Positions 30,643 to 41,126 of a stretch of 64,000 nt of DNA are shown here, piece by piece (within the stretch, counting starts at the first letter, position 1; each line of letters starts with the position of its first letter). Source of the DNA: Nitratireductor sp. XY-223 (GTDB lineage Bacteria > Pseudomonadota > Alphaproteobacteria > Rhizobiales > Rhizobiaceae); contig NZ_SPNT01000002.1 of the NCBI RefSeq assembly GCF_004959855.1, positions 434,001 to 498,000 on the forward strand, written 5' to 3'. The notes below the pieces were generated by a model. It was not told the origin of the DNA and made no database searches. It saw nothing but the letters and a program-made list of their open reading frames with translations. Both the position numbers and the translations under genes were made by a program.

Positions 30643-31482
30643 ATGACCGCCCGCATGGATGCACGTTTCGCGTCTCTGGCGCAGGAAGGGCGCCCCGCCC
30701 TGGTGACCTATTTCATGAGCGGCGATCCGGACTACGACACGTCGCTCGCCATCATGCGGGCGCTGCCGGAGGCCGGCGCCGACGTTATCGAACTCGGCAT
30801 GCCGTTTTCCGATCCGATGGCCGACGGCCCATCGATCCAGGCGGCGGGACTGCGCGCGCTGAAAGGCGGACAGACGCTGGCCAAGACGATCCGCATGGCA
30901 CGCGAATTCCGCGACGGCGATGAGGAAACGCCCATCGTGCTGATGGGTTACTACAACCCCATCTATATTTACGGCGTCGACCGGTTCCTCGACGATGCCC
31001 TTGCGGCGGGAATCGACGGGCTGATCATCGTCGACCTGCCGCCGGAGATGGACGACGAGCTGTGCATTCCGGCTCTCAAGAAGGGCATCAACTTCATCCG
31101 CCTTGCGACGCCGACGACCGACGACAAACGGCTTCCGACGGTCCTCAACAACACGTCCGGCTTCGTCTACTACGTGTCGATGACGGGAATTACCGGCGCG
31201 GCGCTGCCGGACACCGACAAGGTCGGCGCCGCGGTGGCGCGCATCAAGAGCCACACGGATCTGCCCGTGTGCGTCGGCTTCGGCGTCAAGACGAAGGAAC
31301 ACGCACAGGCCATCGGCGCGTCCGCCGACGGCGTCGTCGTGGGAACCGCGATCGTCAATGCGATCGCCGGATCGCTCGACGAAAACGGCGCGGCAACGGA
31401 GGCGACCCCCGAACGGGTGGCGGAGCTCGTCCGGTCGCTTTCCACCGGCGTGCGCTCGGCCCGTCTTGCCGCGGCGGAATAA
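30643..31482 (+). CDS. trpA: Tryptophan synthase alpha chain
   Basis: Cleaves indole-3-glycerol phosphate to indole, which is channelled to TrpB. 279 residues, family-typical. The catalytic Glu is in [18 protein letters not shown] (about residue 50), the second catalytic Asp in [11 protein letters not shown] (about 130), and the phosphate loop in [10 protein letters not shown] and [11 protein letters not shown] (about 212 and 230). Its 2-base distance from trpB indicates translational coupling and equal synthesis of the two subunits. Confidence 0.97.
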   Translation: MTARMDARFASLAQEGRPALVTYFMSGDPDYDTSLAIMRALPEAGADVIELGMPFSDPMADGPSIQAAGLRALKGGQTLAKTIRMAREFRDGDEETPIVLMGYYNPIYIYGVDRFLDDALAAGIDGLIIVDLPPEMDDELCIPALKKGINFIRLATPTTDDKRLPTVLNNTSGFVYYVSMTGITGAALPDTDKVGAAVARIKSHTDLPVCVGFGVKTKEHAQAIGASADGVVVGTAIVNAIAGSLDENGAATEATPERVAELVRSLSTGVRSARLAAAE

Positions 31483-31531
31483 AACACCCACATTGTAGGT
31501 TCGTGCTGTCTAAGACCTGGAGTATTGCGCC

Positions 31532-32542
31532 GTGAACTGGATTACCAGCTTTGTGCGTCCGAAGATCAATTCGATGCTTGGACGCCGGGACGTTCCGGAA
31601 AATCTTTGGATCAAGTGCCCCGAGACCGGGGAAATGGTCTTTCACACCGATTTGGAAGAGAACATGTGGGTCGTGCCCAATTCGGGCTATCACATGAAGA
31701 TCTCCGCCGGGGCACGGCTGACCTACCTGTTCGATGACGGGAAGTTCGAGGAAATCGAACGGCCGAAGGCGGTTCAGGACCCGCTGAAGTTCCGCGACTC
31801 GAAGAAATACACCGACCGGCTGCGCGATGTGCGCGCGAAAACCGGGCTTGACGATTCCATCATCGCCGGCATCGGCATGATCAAGGGCGTGCGCGCCGTC
31901 GCGGTGGCGCACGATTTCTCGTTTATCGGCGGATCGCTCGGGGTCGCTGCGGGCGAAGCGATCATTCACGCATTCGAGGTCGCAACCGAGCAGAAATGCC
32001 CGCTCGTCATGTTCGCCGCGTCCGGCGGCGCACGCATGCAGGAAGGCATCCTGTCGCTGATGCAGCTGCCGCGAACGACGGTCGCCGTCGAGATGCTGAA
32101 GGAGGCGGGGCTGCCCTATATCGTGGTGCTGACCAACCCGACAACCGGCGGCGTCTCGGCCTCCTATGCCATGCTCGGCGACATTCACATCGCCGAACCC
32201 GGCGCGGAAATCTGTTTCGCCGGCAAGCGTGTCATCGAGCAGACGATCCACGAAAAACTGCCCGAAGGCTTCCAGACATCGGAATATTTGATGGAGCACG
32301 GCATGGTCGACATGGTGGTGACGCGCCACGAACTGCCCGATACGCTGGCGCGGCTCCTGAAGATCATGATGAAGGAGCCGGCAGCGCCGGCGCAGGCCGC
32401 CCCGCCGCCCGAAGAGGCCGCAGCGCCCGTCGAGACCGCGCCCGAGGGCGAAAGCGAAACCGCACCCGAACCGGCCCTCGAGGCGGCCGAGGCGGCTGCC
32501 GCCGATGGAACGGAAAACCGTGACGCAGACAACCGCGGCTGA
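31532..32542 (+). CDS. accD: Acetyl-CoA carboxylase carboxyltransferase subunit beta
   Basis: Carboxyltransferase half that, with AccA, makes malonyl-CoA for fatty acid synthesis. 336 residues starting at GTG 31532 ([15 protein letters not shown]). The carboxyltransferase core is intact: [29 protein letters not shown] (about residue 167) and [16 protein letters not shown] (about 207). The N-terminal zinc ribbon, normally four Cys, is degraded: [11 protein letters not shown] keeps one Cys and [10 protein letters not shown] has none. The C-terminus has a long Ala/Pro/Glu-rich tail (about 285-336). The last 38 bases overlap folC. Confidence 0.95.
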   Translation: MNWITSFVRPKINSMLGRRDVPENLWIKCPETGEMVFHTDLEENMWVVPNSGYHMKISAGARLTYLFDDGKFEEIERPKAVQDPLKFRDSKKYTDRLRDVRAKTGLDDSIIAGIGMIKGVRAVAVAHDFSFIGGSLGVAAGEAIIHAFEVATEQKCPLVMFAASGGARMQEGILSLMQLPRTTVAVEMLKEAGLPYIVVLTNPTTGGVSASYAMLGDIHIAEPGAEICFAGKRVIEQTIHEKLPEGFQTSEYLMEHGMVDMVVTRHELPDTLARLLKIMMKEPAAPAQAAPPPEEAAAPVETAPEGESETAPEPALEAAEAAAADGTENRDADNRG

Positions 32543-33854
32543 CGAAATCGATCACCTGATGGGCCTTCATCCGAAGGGTTACGACCTTTCGCTGGGCCGC
32601 ATCGAACAACTGCTCGAAAAACTCGGCAATCCCCAGGACCGGCTGCCGCCGGTGATCCATATCGCCGGCACCAACGGCAAGGGTTCGGCCGGCAGTTTCT
32701 GCCGCGCCATCCTCGAGGCCGAGGGTCTGGCCGTTCACGTCCATACCTCGCCGCACCTCGTCCACTGGCACGAGCGGTTCCGGATCGGCGAGAAGGGCCG
32801 ACCCGGCCAGCTCGTCGACGATGCCGTTCTCGCCGACGCGATCCGCCGGGTGGCGCGCGCCAACAATGGCGAGCAGATAACGGTGTTCGAGATCCTGACG
32901 GCGGTCACGTTCCTGCTTTTCAGCGAACATCCGGCCGATGCTGCCGTCATCGAGGTGGGGCTCGGCGGGCGTTTCGACGCGACCAATGTGATCAAAGAAC
33001 CGGCAGCCAGCCTGATCATGCCGATCTCGCTCGATCATCAGGCCTTCCTGGGCGACCGGGTGGAACTGATTGCCGCCGAAAAGGCCGGCATCATCAAGCC
33101 GGGCGTGCCGGTGGTCGTCGGATTCCAGCAGGAGGATGCGGCCCGCGACACGATCGTGTCGACCGCCGACCGGCTCGGCTGCGCGATCAGCGTCTACGGC
33201 CAGGACTATCACGCCCATGAGGAGCACGGTCGCCTCGTCTATCAGGACGAGACCGGCTTGGCCGACCTTTCGCTGCCGCAACTTTCCGGCCGGCACCAGC
33301 TGGCCAACGCCGCCGCCGCGATCCGGGCCCTGAAGGCTGCGGGATTCTCCGTTTCCGACCGGGCGATCGAGGACGGGCTGCAGGCCGCGCGGTGGCTGGG
33401 GCGCATGCAGCGCATCACCGGCGGTCCGATCGTCGCGCAGGCCGCGGACGGCGCCGAGATCTGGATTGACGGCGGCCACAATCCGGCCGCCGGTCATGCC
33501 ATCGCGGAGATGATCGCGGAACTGGAGGAAAAGCAGTCGCGGCCGCTGTTCCTGATCAGCGGCATGATCAACACCAAGGATCCTGTCGGCTATTTCGCCG
33601 CCTTTTCCGGCATGGCGCGCCATGTTTACACGGTGCCGGTCACCAGTTCCGATGCCGGTGTCGATCCGGTCGTACTGGCGGAGGACGCGGCGAGTGGCGG
33701 CCTGTCGGCGCAGCCGGCGGCCGATGTGCGCCAGGCGCTGGAACTGATGCGCGAGGATTTCGGGGACATGGAAGCCCCGCCACGGATCCTGATCGGCGGA
33801 TCGCTCTATCTCGTCGGCGAGGTGTTCGCCGACAACGGCATCGTTCCGACCTAG
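32505..33854 (+). CDS. folC: Folylpolyglutamate synthase/dihydrofolate synthase
   Basis: Adds glutamate to dihydropteroate and folates in the cytoplasm. 449 residues of the Mur-ligase superfamily: a P-loop in [19 protein letters not shown] (about residues 49-67), [13 protein letters not shown] (about 80), [14 protein letters not shown] (about 150), LDHQAFLG (about 172), and the C-terminal domain entry [20 protein letters not shown]. The first ATG (32505) lies inside accD, giving a 38-base overlap; a GTG at 32520 is the other possible start. The operon order trpFBA-accD-folC is conserved in this order. Confidence 0.96.
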   Translation: MERKTVTQTTAADEIDHLMGLHPKGYDLSLGRIEQLLEKLGNPQDRLPPVIHIAGTNGKGSAGSFCRAILEAEGLAVHVHTSPHLVHWHERFRIGEKGRPGQLVDDAVLADAIRRVARANNGEQITVFEILTAVTFLLFSEHPADAAVIEVGLGGRFDATNVIKEPAASLIMPISLDHQAFLGDRVELIAAEKAGIIKPGVPVVVGFQQEDAARDTIVSTADRLGCAISVYGQDYHAHEEHGRLVYQDETGLADLSLPQLSGRHQLANAAAAIRALKAAGFSVSDRAIEDGLQAARWLGRMQRITGGPIVAQAADGAEIWIDGGHNPAAGHAIAEMIAELEEKQSRPLFLISGMINTKDPVGYFAAFSGMARHVYTVPVTSSDAGVDPVVLAEDAASGGLSAQPAADVRQALELMREDFGDMEAPPRILIGGSLYLVGEVFADNGIVPT

Positions 33855-33873
33855 GGTGTGCTCTCAAACGGCA

Positions 33874-33904
33874 AAACCGCACCGCCAGTCCGGCGATGCG
33901 GTTT
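33874..33904. terminator. Hairpin between convergent folC and trxA
   Basis: AAACCGCACCGCC 33874-33886 pairs with GGCGATGCGGTTT 33892-33904 (12 of 13 positions, loop of 5). On the minus strand it is followed by TTTTGCC, and on the plus strand only TTTGAATT follows. It probably ends trxA and perhaps folC transcripts. Confidence 0.6.
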
Positions 33905-33927
33905 GAATTCGCTTGTAACCTGCGCGA

Positions 33928-34248
33928 TCAGACGGAGCCGCTGATCCAACTCGACAGGGCCGATTTCGGCGACGCGCCGACCTTGATATCGGCCACCTCG
34001 CCGCCCTTGAACATGGCAAGCGTCGGAATGGAGCGTACGCCGTATTGCGCCGCGATGTCCGGGTTTTCGTCGATATTGACCTTGGCGACCTTCACCTTGC
34101 CTTCCATCTCCGACGAGATTTCCTCGAGGCTGGGGGCAATCATCTTACAGGGTCCGCACCATTCAGCCCAGAAATCGACCACGACCGGTTCCGAGGAATC
34201 GAGTACCTCCGATTTGAAGTTTGATGTGTCGACCTTGACGGTGGCCAT
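33928..34248 (-). CDS. trxA: Thioredoxin 1
   Basis: General dithiol-disulfide reductase of the cytoplasm. 106 residues, standard length. [20 protein letters not shown] begins the protein, the active site is [14 protein letters not shown] (Cys about 31 and 34), and the cis-proline is in [13 protein letters not shown] (about 74). The ATG at 34246-34248 has GGAGC at 34257-34261 on the minus strand; the longer open frame to 34392 is not thioredoxin-like. It lies after addA on the same strand with its own promoter. Confidence 0.98.
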   Translation of the reverse strand: MATVKVDTSNFKSEVLDSSEPVVVDFWAEWCGPCKMIAPSLEEISSEMEGKVKVAKVNIDENPDIAAQYGVRSIPTLAMFKGGEVADIKVGASPKSALSSWISGSV

Positions 34249-34309
34249 CGTTGTAGCTCCTTTGTATTCGGTTTGTCCGCGGCCTGGCGCAAACATTTTA
34301 GTTATTGCT

Positions 34310-34338
34310 AATATCTTGTAGGCGACTGCCGATTTCAA
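34310..34338 (-). promoter_or_regulatory. Candidate trxA promoter
   Basis: Read on the minus strand, TTGAAA (34338-34333) and GATATT (34315-34310) are separated by 17 bases and lie 62 bases before the trxA start. The -35 is preceded by C, giving CTTGAAA, so some overlap with a heat-shock type element is possible. Confidence 0.5.
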
Positions 34339-34392
34339 GGACCGGCATGTCACTTTGTTGTCAATCAACGCAAACTTCTTTCCAAAAGACAC

Positions 34393-37300
34393 TCAATTCC
34401 GCGATTTTGCTTCCAAACCCGCGAGGGCCTCGCCGAGCCTCTCGGCCGGCAGTGGCACCAATAGCGGCGCTTCCGTGTAGAGCAACGCGGCCTCGACGGT
34501 CCGGTTCGGGTAAAGCGGCCGCATCAGCGCACAGTAAAGCGCCATCTGAAGCAGGTGATTGTGCGGCACGTCCTCCGGCCGCAGCGCCGGCGGGCGGTTG
34601 GTCTTGTAATCAACGATCAGGACACGATCGCCGGTCACGGCAACACGGTCGAGGCGGGCGGAGACCGCGCGGTCCGAACCGCCGATCCGCAGCGTTCCCA
34701 TGAGCGATACCTCGGCCTGGCTGCCGGGCGCGAAGCAGGGCGCGAAGCGCTCGTCCGCCAAAATACCGAGAACCGTCTCTCGGATTCGCGACCGTTCCTC
34801 CTGAGGCCACTCCCCGGCCGCCCGCTGCAGATAGCGCTCCGCCGCCGCCGCGCGGGTCTCGGGCGCGGTATCCGGCAAAAGCTGAAGAAGCCGGTGGACG
34901 ATGCGGCCCCGCTCCAGCGGCCGGGCGTCGGCTCCCGTCCGGTCAAAGAGCGGCGAGCCGCCCAGGGACGAGGGCGCGTCCGGGTCGATCACGGCGCCGG
35001 CGGCCGACGGGGACAGCGGCCGCGGCAGGCGCTCGGCCGCCGGCAGCGGCAGCTTCAGCCGGTCGGGAACGGACGCCGCGGCTTCGGGCACGGGATCCGG
35101 TTTCGCGGCGGCGGGTTCCCGCCCGCCTTTGGAAACCGAGAAATGCACGCCCTCCCATTCCTGTCCGGCCGCCGAATAGGTCACCGGCCGGCAGGCCGCA
35201 TGGCCTTCAAGCGCTTCGGCAACCATCCTGTGCCAGTGCCGGTAATTGGGTATGCGAAGGCCGTGATAGCCGCAGACGACCAGATGATCGGCGGCACGCG
35301 TCATGCCGACATACAAAAGCCGCCGATACTCGTCTTCCGTTGCCTGAAGGACCCTGTCCTTCAGGGCATCCGTCGCGGCGCTCGAGACCGACTTTCCGGG
35401 CACCCACAGAACAGCCGGCGGCAGCGGGCCGACGGATTGCTCGAGGGGCAGCTCGCGGAGCTTCGGAACATGGGTGTTTTCCGCCGGCCTGCCGCCGGAA
35501 TCGACCAGAAAGACGACCGGCGCTTCGAGGCCCTTGGAAGCGTGCACGGTCATGATACGGACCTCGTCGCGGCCCTGCTCGAGTTCGCGCTTGATTTCCG
35601 GCGAGTTGGCTTCAAGGGTCGCGAGAAAGGCCTGGAGGCCCGGCAACGCAGCAGTTTCCTGCTCCAGGGCGAAATTGAGAAACTCGTCGAGCACGTCGCT
35701 GGCCTCGGTTCCAAGACGGGCAAGGAACCTGGCACGACCGCCGTCGCGGCCGAGGACGCGGGCGTAGAAGTCGAAGACCGGCACACGGTCGGCCAGCGCC
35801 ATGAGACCGGTCAGATAGCCGTGCGCCGCGTCCCAGCGGCCGCCATCGGTCTCGGCAAGGGCCGCAAGCCGTGCAAAAACGCTCTCGCCTTCCGCCCGCA
35901 ACGCGGCAAGCCGATAGATGTCGTCCTCGGAAAAATCGAAAAGCGGGCTTTTCAGAAGCGCGCACAGGGACAGGTCGTCCCCCGGCAGCAGCACCGTGCG
36001 GCCCAGCGCCATCAGGTCCTCGACGGCAATGTGCTCGACAAGCCGCAACCGGTCGGCCCCGGCGACGGGTATGTGACGGCGCTTCAGCTCCCGCATGAGG
36101 GCGGGCACGAACCCGTCGCGCTTGCGCACGAGAACCAGGATATCGCCGGCTGTCAGCGCGCGCTGACTGCCCTTTTCGACCCGTGTGCGGCCGGAATCGA
36201 GCCAGTCGCGGATGGTGCCGGCGACGCGGCGTGCCAGGATCGCGGGCGGAGACGACTCGGGCGTCGCATCGAAGGGCGCCTTCCAGTCATCATGGTCGTC
36301 CGCCGCCGCCTTTCCGATCAAAGACCAGATATCGACGGCGCCGGGCTCGCGGGCGCGGTAGGCGGCATGCGCGACACCCTCGTCCGCAGCCGACAGGCCC
36401 CGGCGGTTGCCATCGTCGCCAAAGACCGTGTCGACGGCCAGCAGCACATCGGCGGTCGACCGGAAGGAAAGATAAAGGTTGAGCGGGTCGAACCGCCTTT
36501 CCGCGGCGAAGGCCCGCTTTTCGATCACCCGCCCGGTCTCGCGGAACAGTTCCGGCCGGGCGCCCTGGAAGGAGTAGATTGACTGTTTTTCGTCGCCGAC
36601 GGCGAACAGGGTTCGGATGCCTTCACGGGACGATAAGCCGGCAAAGAACTCCTCCGCCAGCTTGGTTATGACGGCCCACTGATCGGGGCTGGTATCCTGC
36701 GCCTCGTCGACAAGGATGTGATCGATGCCCCGGTCGAGCTTGTAATGCACCCACGGGCCCGCCCCGTCGCGCTGCAGCAGGCCGGCGGTGCGGGTGACGA
36801 GATCCTCGAAATCGAGCAGGCCGCTGCGGCGCTTGAGCGCCTCGTAGTCGCGATCGAGGCGCCGCGCGAGTTCCAGCGCCGCGCAGGTTCCGCGGACCAT
36901 GCGCAGCGTCTTGAGACGGTCGACGAGGGCGCCCAGATGCGCAGCGGCGGCGTGCAGTTTCTCCTCTATCTCCGGAACCGCGTTCGCGACGGCGGTTGAA
37001 ACGACATTCTTCAGTTTCCTGGGGATGTTCTCCTTCGTCAGAAACACGTCGGCCATGTTGAAAAACCGGCGTTCCGCGTCCGGTTCGGCGACCGCATGTT
37101 CGAGCTTGCCGGAAAACGATCGCGGCACCTTCGCCGACTGGCCCAGCGCCGCCGTGCGATAGGCGTCGAGATCGCCGGGCGACAGCGAGGGCAGGGGCCA
37201 GGCCCGCGACCAGATATCGGGCTCCGTCTCCCCGGGAGCGAGCTGCAGCGCCCGGCGCAGGACCGTATCCACGCCGCCGGCACGCTGCGCCGCCGCAAGG

Positions 37301-37962
37301 AACTGCCGCACAGGCTGACGCCTGTGGACGAATTCACCCAGCAGATCCTCAAGCCCGCGATCGCCGCCAAGCTCAAGGACGGTGTTGAAGGCGGCGGTCA
37401 GCGCCGCGTCTTCACCGCTTTTGACCGCTGATGAGAGCGTCCTGCGGGCCTCGGACAGAAGCCGCGCCGACGCCGCCTCGTCCATCACCTCGAAATGGCC
37501 GGCGACGTTGGCCTCAAGCGGAAACTGGTGCAGCACGGCCTCGCAGAAGGCGTGGATCGTCTGGATCTTCAGCCCGCCCGGCGTTTCCAGCGCGCGGGCG
37601 AACAGCCTGCGGGCGAAGGCGAGACGTTCCGCGTCCGGCCGCCGGCCCTCGAGCTCGAACAGCCGTTGTCCGAGTTCCGCATCGCTAAGGACGGTCCATT
37701 CGGCGAGCCGCTCGAAGACCCGGTTGGACATCTCAGACGCCGCGGCTCGCGTATAGGTCAGGCACAGGATGGCGGACGGGCGGCAGCCCGAAAGCAGCAG
37801 GCGGATGACGCGCTGCGACAGGACATGGGTCTTGCCGGATCCGGCATTGGCCGAGACCCAGGCCGAGCGCACCGGATCGGAGGCGAGTGCCTGCTGGCGC
37901 GTCGTCCAGTCAAGATCGCGTTCGACAAATTCACCGGGAGGGGGCGGTGCGGGATTTGCCAT
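34393..37962 (-). CDS. addA: Double-strand break repair helicase-nuclease AddA
   Basis: Large subunit of the AddAB helicase-nuclease that processes double-strand ends for RecA, the alphaproteobacterial counterpart of RecBCD. 1189 residues from the ATG at 37960-37962 (MANPAPPPPGEFVERDLDW). UvrD-type motifs: Walker A ANAGSGKTHVLSQRVI (about residue 37), HILVDEAQDTSPDQW (motif II, about 410), MTVHASKGLEAPVVF (motif V region, about 800) and YVGMTRAADHLVVCG (motif VI). A RecB-family nuclease domain ends the protein with the catalytic VDYKTNRPP (about 1130). The addB stop and addA start share one base. Confidence 0.95.
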   Translation of the reverse strand: MANPAPPPPGEFVERDLDWTTRQQALASDPVRSAWVSANAGSGKTHVLSQRVIRLLLSGCRPSAILCLTYTRAAASEMSNRVFERLAEWTVLSDAELGQRLFELEGRRPDAERLAFARRLFARALETPGGLKIQTIHAFCEAVLHQFPLEANVAGHFEVMDEAASARLLSEARRTLSSAVKSGEDAALTAAFNTVLELGGDRGLEDLLGEFVHRRQPVRQFLAAAQRAGGVDTVLRRALQLAPGETEPDIWSRAWPLPSLSPGDLDAYRTAALGQSAKVPRSFSGKLEHAVAEPDAERRFFNMADVFLTKENIPRKLKNVVSTAVANAVPEIEEKLHAAAAHLGALVDRLKTLRMVRGTCAALELARRLDRDYEALKRRSGLLDFEDLVTRTAGLLQRDGAGPWVHYKLDRGIDHILVDEAQDTSPDQWAVITKLAEEFFAGLSSREGIRTLFAVGDEKQSIYSFQGARPELFRETGRVIEKRAFAAERRFDPLNLYLSFRSTADVLLAVDTVFGDDGNRRGLSAADEGVAHAAYRAREPGAVDIWSLIGKAAADDHDDWKAPFDATPESSPPAILARRVAGTIRDWLDSGRTRVEKGSQRALTAGDILVLVRKRDGFVPALMRELKRRHIPVAGADRLRLVEHIAVEDLMALGRTVLLPGDDLSLCALLKSPLFDFSEDDIYRLAALRAEGESVFARLAALAETDGGRWDAAHGYLTGLMALADRVPVFDFYARVLGRDGGRARFLARLGTEASDVLDEFLNFALEQETAALPGLQAFLATLEANSPEIKRELEQGRDEVRIMTVHASKGLEAPVVFLVDSGGRPAENTHVPKLRELPLEQSVGPLPPAVLWVPGKSVSSAATDALKDRVLQATEDEYRRLLYVGMTRAADHLVVCGYHGLRIPNYRHWHRMVAEALEGHAACRPVTYSAAGQEWEGVHFSVSKGGREPAAAKPDPVPEAAASVPDRLKLPLPAAERLPRPLSPSAAGAVIDPDAPSSLGGSPLFDRTGADARPLERGRIVHRLLQLLPDTAPETRAAAAERYLQRAAGEWPQEERSRIRETVLGILADERFAPCFAPGSQAEVSLMGTLRIGGSDRAVSARLDRVAVTGDRVLIVDYKTNRPPALRPEDVPHNHLLQMALYCALMRPLYPNRTVEAALLYTEAPLLVPLPAERLGEALAGLEAKSRN

Positions 37963-40900
37963 CAGCCCTCGCCCGCGCCCGGTTCTTCGGCATCCGCCGA
38001 CGACCATTCGCGAACCCGCGCGAGATGATCGAAATCATGGCCGTAACTGGTGGCGCTTTCCGGGATGGCCTGCGAGACAAAACCGATCCTGCCGGTCGAG
38101 AGGGCCGTAACGAGATCGCTCAGCCGCTCGACGGATTCCTCCGCCAGGTCTTGTGGTGACTTCTCCTGTTCGCTGCCCTGCGTTCCGCCCTCGATGCGCT
38201 CGACCTTGAGGATCGGACCGGGCTTGAGACGCACATAGGCGAGGCTCGCCGCCTGGCGCTGCCCGACGTCCTGGAAGGCACCGGCCCTCAGCGCCGCGGC
38301 CTCAAGCGGAAGCTGCGGGTCGAGCAGTGTCCAGGCCTGCTTGCGGCTCGGCGAGGATCCGGTCTTGTAGTCGAAGATTTCGGCAAATCCGTCGCTGAGG
38401 ATATCGATGCGGTCGGCAATCCCGGACAGGGTAATGCCACACGCCTCGAGCGGCATTGCGGCACGGCATTCGGTGAAACGCGCGGTGACACCCGTCTCGC
38501 GGCCGCGCTCCCAGTCGACATAGGCTTCGGCGATCCTGTCGAAATGCGCGCGCCACAGAAGATCGACGTGATCGGGAAGCTGTTGCCGGCTGAATTCCCT
38601 TTCCGCAATAGCTTTCAGCCGGCTAAGGGCATCCGCCCCGGCCGGACGGTCTGCTTCGGAGACGAAGCACTCAAAGATCCTGTGGTAGAGCGTGCCTCTT
38701 TCCGCGGGGCCCGGTTCGCTGATCAGCTCGTCGGGCGGGTCGAGATCGAGGATCCTTTTGGCGTAGACGGTGTAGGGGTCGCGCCGCAGGGTGCGGATCT
38801 CGCTGAAGGAATAGCGTTTCGGCTGCCGGTCCGCCGGCGGTTTCGGCGCCGGCCGGCTGGCAAGCGGCGCGTCGTCACGCCGGTCGAGTGCGTCGGACCA
38901 TTGCAGGTATTGCGCGCCGCGGGCGCGCAGACGGTCCGTCTCGTCGCCGCCCAAAACCGCCGAAAGGCGCTGAAGCCAGCGCGAGGCGATCGTCGGCGCA
39001 TTGGCCGAGCGGGTCGAACGGCTGAGGATCACGTGCGGCGCGCCGAGGCCCATCTGGAAGTCATGCGCGGCAAGGCCGATCCGCCGCTCGGGCGGCTCCA
39101 GGCCGACCGCCGCCTTCATGCCGCGAGACAGGAACGGATCGCCGCCCGGATTGCCGGGCCAGGTGCCCTCGTTGAGCCCGGCCAGGATCAGCGTATCGAC
39201 ATGCTGCAGCCGTGCCTCCAGCGCGCCCCAGATGAAGATGTGCGGATGGCCGCCGGCGCGGGGCTTGACCAGTTCACCGGCCAGCAATGCCGGAACGGTC
39301 TCCATCCACTCGGACGCCGTGCAGGAGAAACCCGACCGGTCTTCCATGACGGCGGCCAGAAGATCGGCAAGGCGTTCCCCCGCCTCATCGCCCCAAAGGG
39401 CGCCGAGATTACCGTGCACATCCCGCGCGACGGCCTCCAACAGGTGCCCGGTCAGTCCGGCCCAGTCGCCGACAGCCGCCTGCGTTGTGCGCACGATCGG
39501 CGAAAGGGCATCCTCGAGCCGCGCGGCGAAATCGCGGGCGCGTTCGAAATCGGCCTCCGACAGCCGCCGGAACCAGTGCGGCGCATGCCTGGCATTCTCC
39601 CGCCGCTCACGCAGCCGGGCGTCGAAAAGTTCCGTCAGAGCGTCCATGGCGACGTCGCCGGAACCGCCGCGCAGTGCGATCCGCTCGAAAATCCGCGCCG
39701 CGTTGCGGACCGCGCCGGCCTCACCGCCCAGCAGCGCCAGCGGATGTTTCATCAGGCCGACCAGCGCAACGGTCTTTTCCGGCCCGAAGGCACACTGCAG
39801 GAGGAGTTGCAGCAGCGTGCCCTGCCGGCTCTGCGTAAGAAAGGCGCCGCCGGAATCGTCGGCATCGATGCCAAAGCGCCTGAGCTCGGCGGTCACGCGC
39901 CGGGCCAGCGTGCGGTCGGGCGTGACGAGGGCGACCTGTCTCGGTGCCGGTTCGGCTGCGTCATTCGCGCCGTCCGGCGACCCGTCCGCCGCAAGGCGCA
40001 TGGCAACGGCGATCGCCAGGGCCTCCTCGCGCTCGGTCGGCGCCTCGATCAGTTCCACCCTTTCAAATGCCCGGTCGATCGCGGCAGTGGCATCCGTTTG
40101 CGCGGCCCATCGATCCGTCGCCTGCGCGGGCATCATGGCGTTCGAGACCAGCGCGTTGCGAAGGGCAACGGTCCCGGACGGCGCGCCGAGTTCGGCGATG
40201 TCCTCGCGCGTCGCGCCGAGGCCGTGCAGCAACATGAAGAGACCGTATTGCGGATGGGCGCAGATCGCCGGATCGAAAGGCGCATCGCCGGGCGGACCGC
40301 CAAGCATTGCCCAGGCTTGTGCGTCGAGTTGCAGATCGAGTCCGGGAAGGACGATAGCGCCGCTGTCGAGCCCGGCGACCGTCTTCATCAGCGCCGCCGT
40401 CGCCGGGATCGATCCGGTCGAGCCGGCGATGATGACGGGACCGGGGGGAGGGTCCTGGCCGAGCCGCCCGGCCTCCGCCAGGAGCACCGCGTTGCGATGC
40501 GCGGCCGGATCGGCACAACCCAGCTCCCGCAGCCGCTCGGGCCAGAAACGGGTGGCTATCTTGAGGAATTCCAGCGTCAGCTGCCACCACACGGCGTAGT
40601 CGGCTCCGACCAGGTCGTCGAGCGCCTCCCATGGCCGGCCTTCCGTCTCCATGGCTTCCAGCAGCCCGGCCAGATCGCGCGCCAGCCACACGGCATCCGC
40701 CGGATTCGCCGGTGCGATCAGCCGGTTTTCACGGTGAAAATCGGAAACCGCCTTCGGCAGGTTGCGCTTCCACGCCATGATGAGCTGGGCGAGCTCCAGC
40801 AGCCTTTCGGTGGTGCCGACCGGCGGCGCAAGGTCAAGCAGCGCCGGTTGGTTCTCATCCAGAAAGCCGCCGTCCTCGTCGTTTTCGCCGAGCGTGCGGA

Positions 40901-41126
40901 TGGTCGGAAGTATGGCCGCGCCGCGGCCGATGACGTCGACAAATTCGGAGCGAAGGGCGCGCGCCGCACGCCGTGTCGGCACATAGACCGTCGCCCCGGA
41001 CAGGCTGAGCGGATCGTCCGGCCGGTAGCCGAAACCCCCGATCAGCACGCCATCACAAAGGGACCGCGCCAGGCAGCGCAGGAAAGGCTCGCCGGGCGCT
41101 ATGGTGAACAGCCGCCCGGCGCTCAT
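37962..41126 (-). CDS. addB: Double-strand break repair nuclease AddB
   Basis: Second subunit of AddAB, with 1054 residues. The N-terminal part (MSAGRLFTIAPGEPFLRCLA) matches the alphaproteobacterial AddB subtype, which has a degenerate helicase domain. The middle contains FIWGALEARLQHVDTLILAG and GLNEGTWPGNPGGDPFLSRGM split over residues about 640-680. The C-terminal PD-(D/E)xK nuclease domain shows FSEIRTLRRDPYTVYAKRIL (about 770) and the catalytic EIFDYKTGSSPSRKQ (about 930). Its ATG overlaps the stop of the murU-like gene by 4 bases and its stop overlaps addA by one, so the three are co-translated. Confidence 0.93.
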   Translation of the reverse strand: MSAGRLFTIAPGEPFLRCLARSLCDGVLIGGFGYRPDDPLSLSGATVYVPTRRAARALRSEFVDVIGRGAAILPTIRTLGENDEDGGFLDENQPALLDLAPPVGTTERLLELAQLIMAWKRNLPKAVSDFHRENRLIAPANPADAVWLARDLAGLLEAMETEGRPWEALDDLVGADYAVWWQLTLEFLKIATRFWPERLRELGCADPAAHRNAVLLAEAGRLGQDPPPGPVIIAGSTGSIPATAALMKTVAGLDSGAIVLPGLDLQLDAQAWAMLGGPPGDAPFDPAICAHPQYGLFMLLHGLGATREDIAELGAPSGTVALRNALVSNAMMPAQATDRWAAQTDATAAIDRAFERVELIEAPTEREEALAIAVAMRLAADGSPDGANDAAEPAPRQVALVTPDRTLARRVTAELRRFGIDADDSGGAFLTQSRQGTLLQLLLQCAFGPEKTVALVGLMKHPLALLGGEAGAVRNAARIFERIALRGGSGDVAMDALTELFDARLRERRENARHAPHWFRRLSEADFERARDFAARLEDALSPIVRTTQAAVGDWAGLTGHLLEAVARDVHGNLGALWGDEAGERLADLLAAVMEDRSGFSCTASEWMETVPALLAGELVKPRAGGHPHIFIWGALEARLQHVDTLILAGLNEGTWPGNPGGDPFLSRGMKAAVGLEPPERRIGLAAHDFQMGLGAPHVILSRSTRSANAPTIASRWLQRLSAVLGGDETDRLRARGAQYLQWSDALDRRDDAPLASRPAPKPPADRQPKRYSFSEIRTLRRDPYTVYAKRILDLDPPDELISEPGPAERGTLYHRIFECFVSEADRPAGADALSRLKAIAEREFSRQQLPDHVDLLWRAHFDRIAEAYVDWERGRETGVTARFTECRAAMPLEACGITLSGIADRIDILSDGFAEIFDYKTGSSPSRKQAWTLLDPQLPLEAAALRAGAFQDVGQRQAASLAYVRLKPGPILKVERIEGGTQGSEQEKSPQDLAEESVERLSDLVTALSTGRIGFVSQAIPESATSYGHDFDHLARVREWSSADAEEPGAGEG

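Noticed and set aside
33928-34392. Longer thioredoxin with a 48-residue N-terminal extension
   Set aside because: The extension overlaps the candidate promoter and is not thioredoxin-like; the ATG at 34246-34248 gives the standard length.
34555-36582. 675-codon open frame on the plus strand
   Set aside because: Antisense to addA; composition and lack of motifs mark it as a shadow frame.
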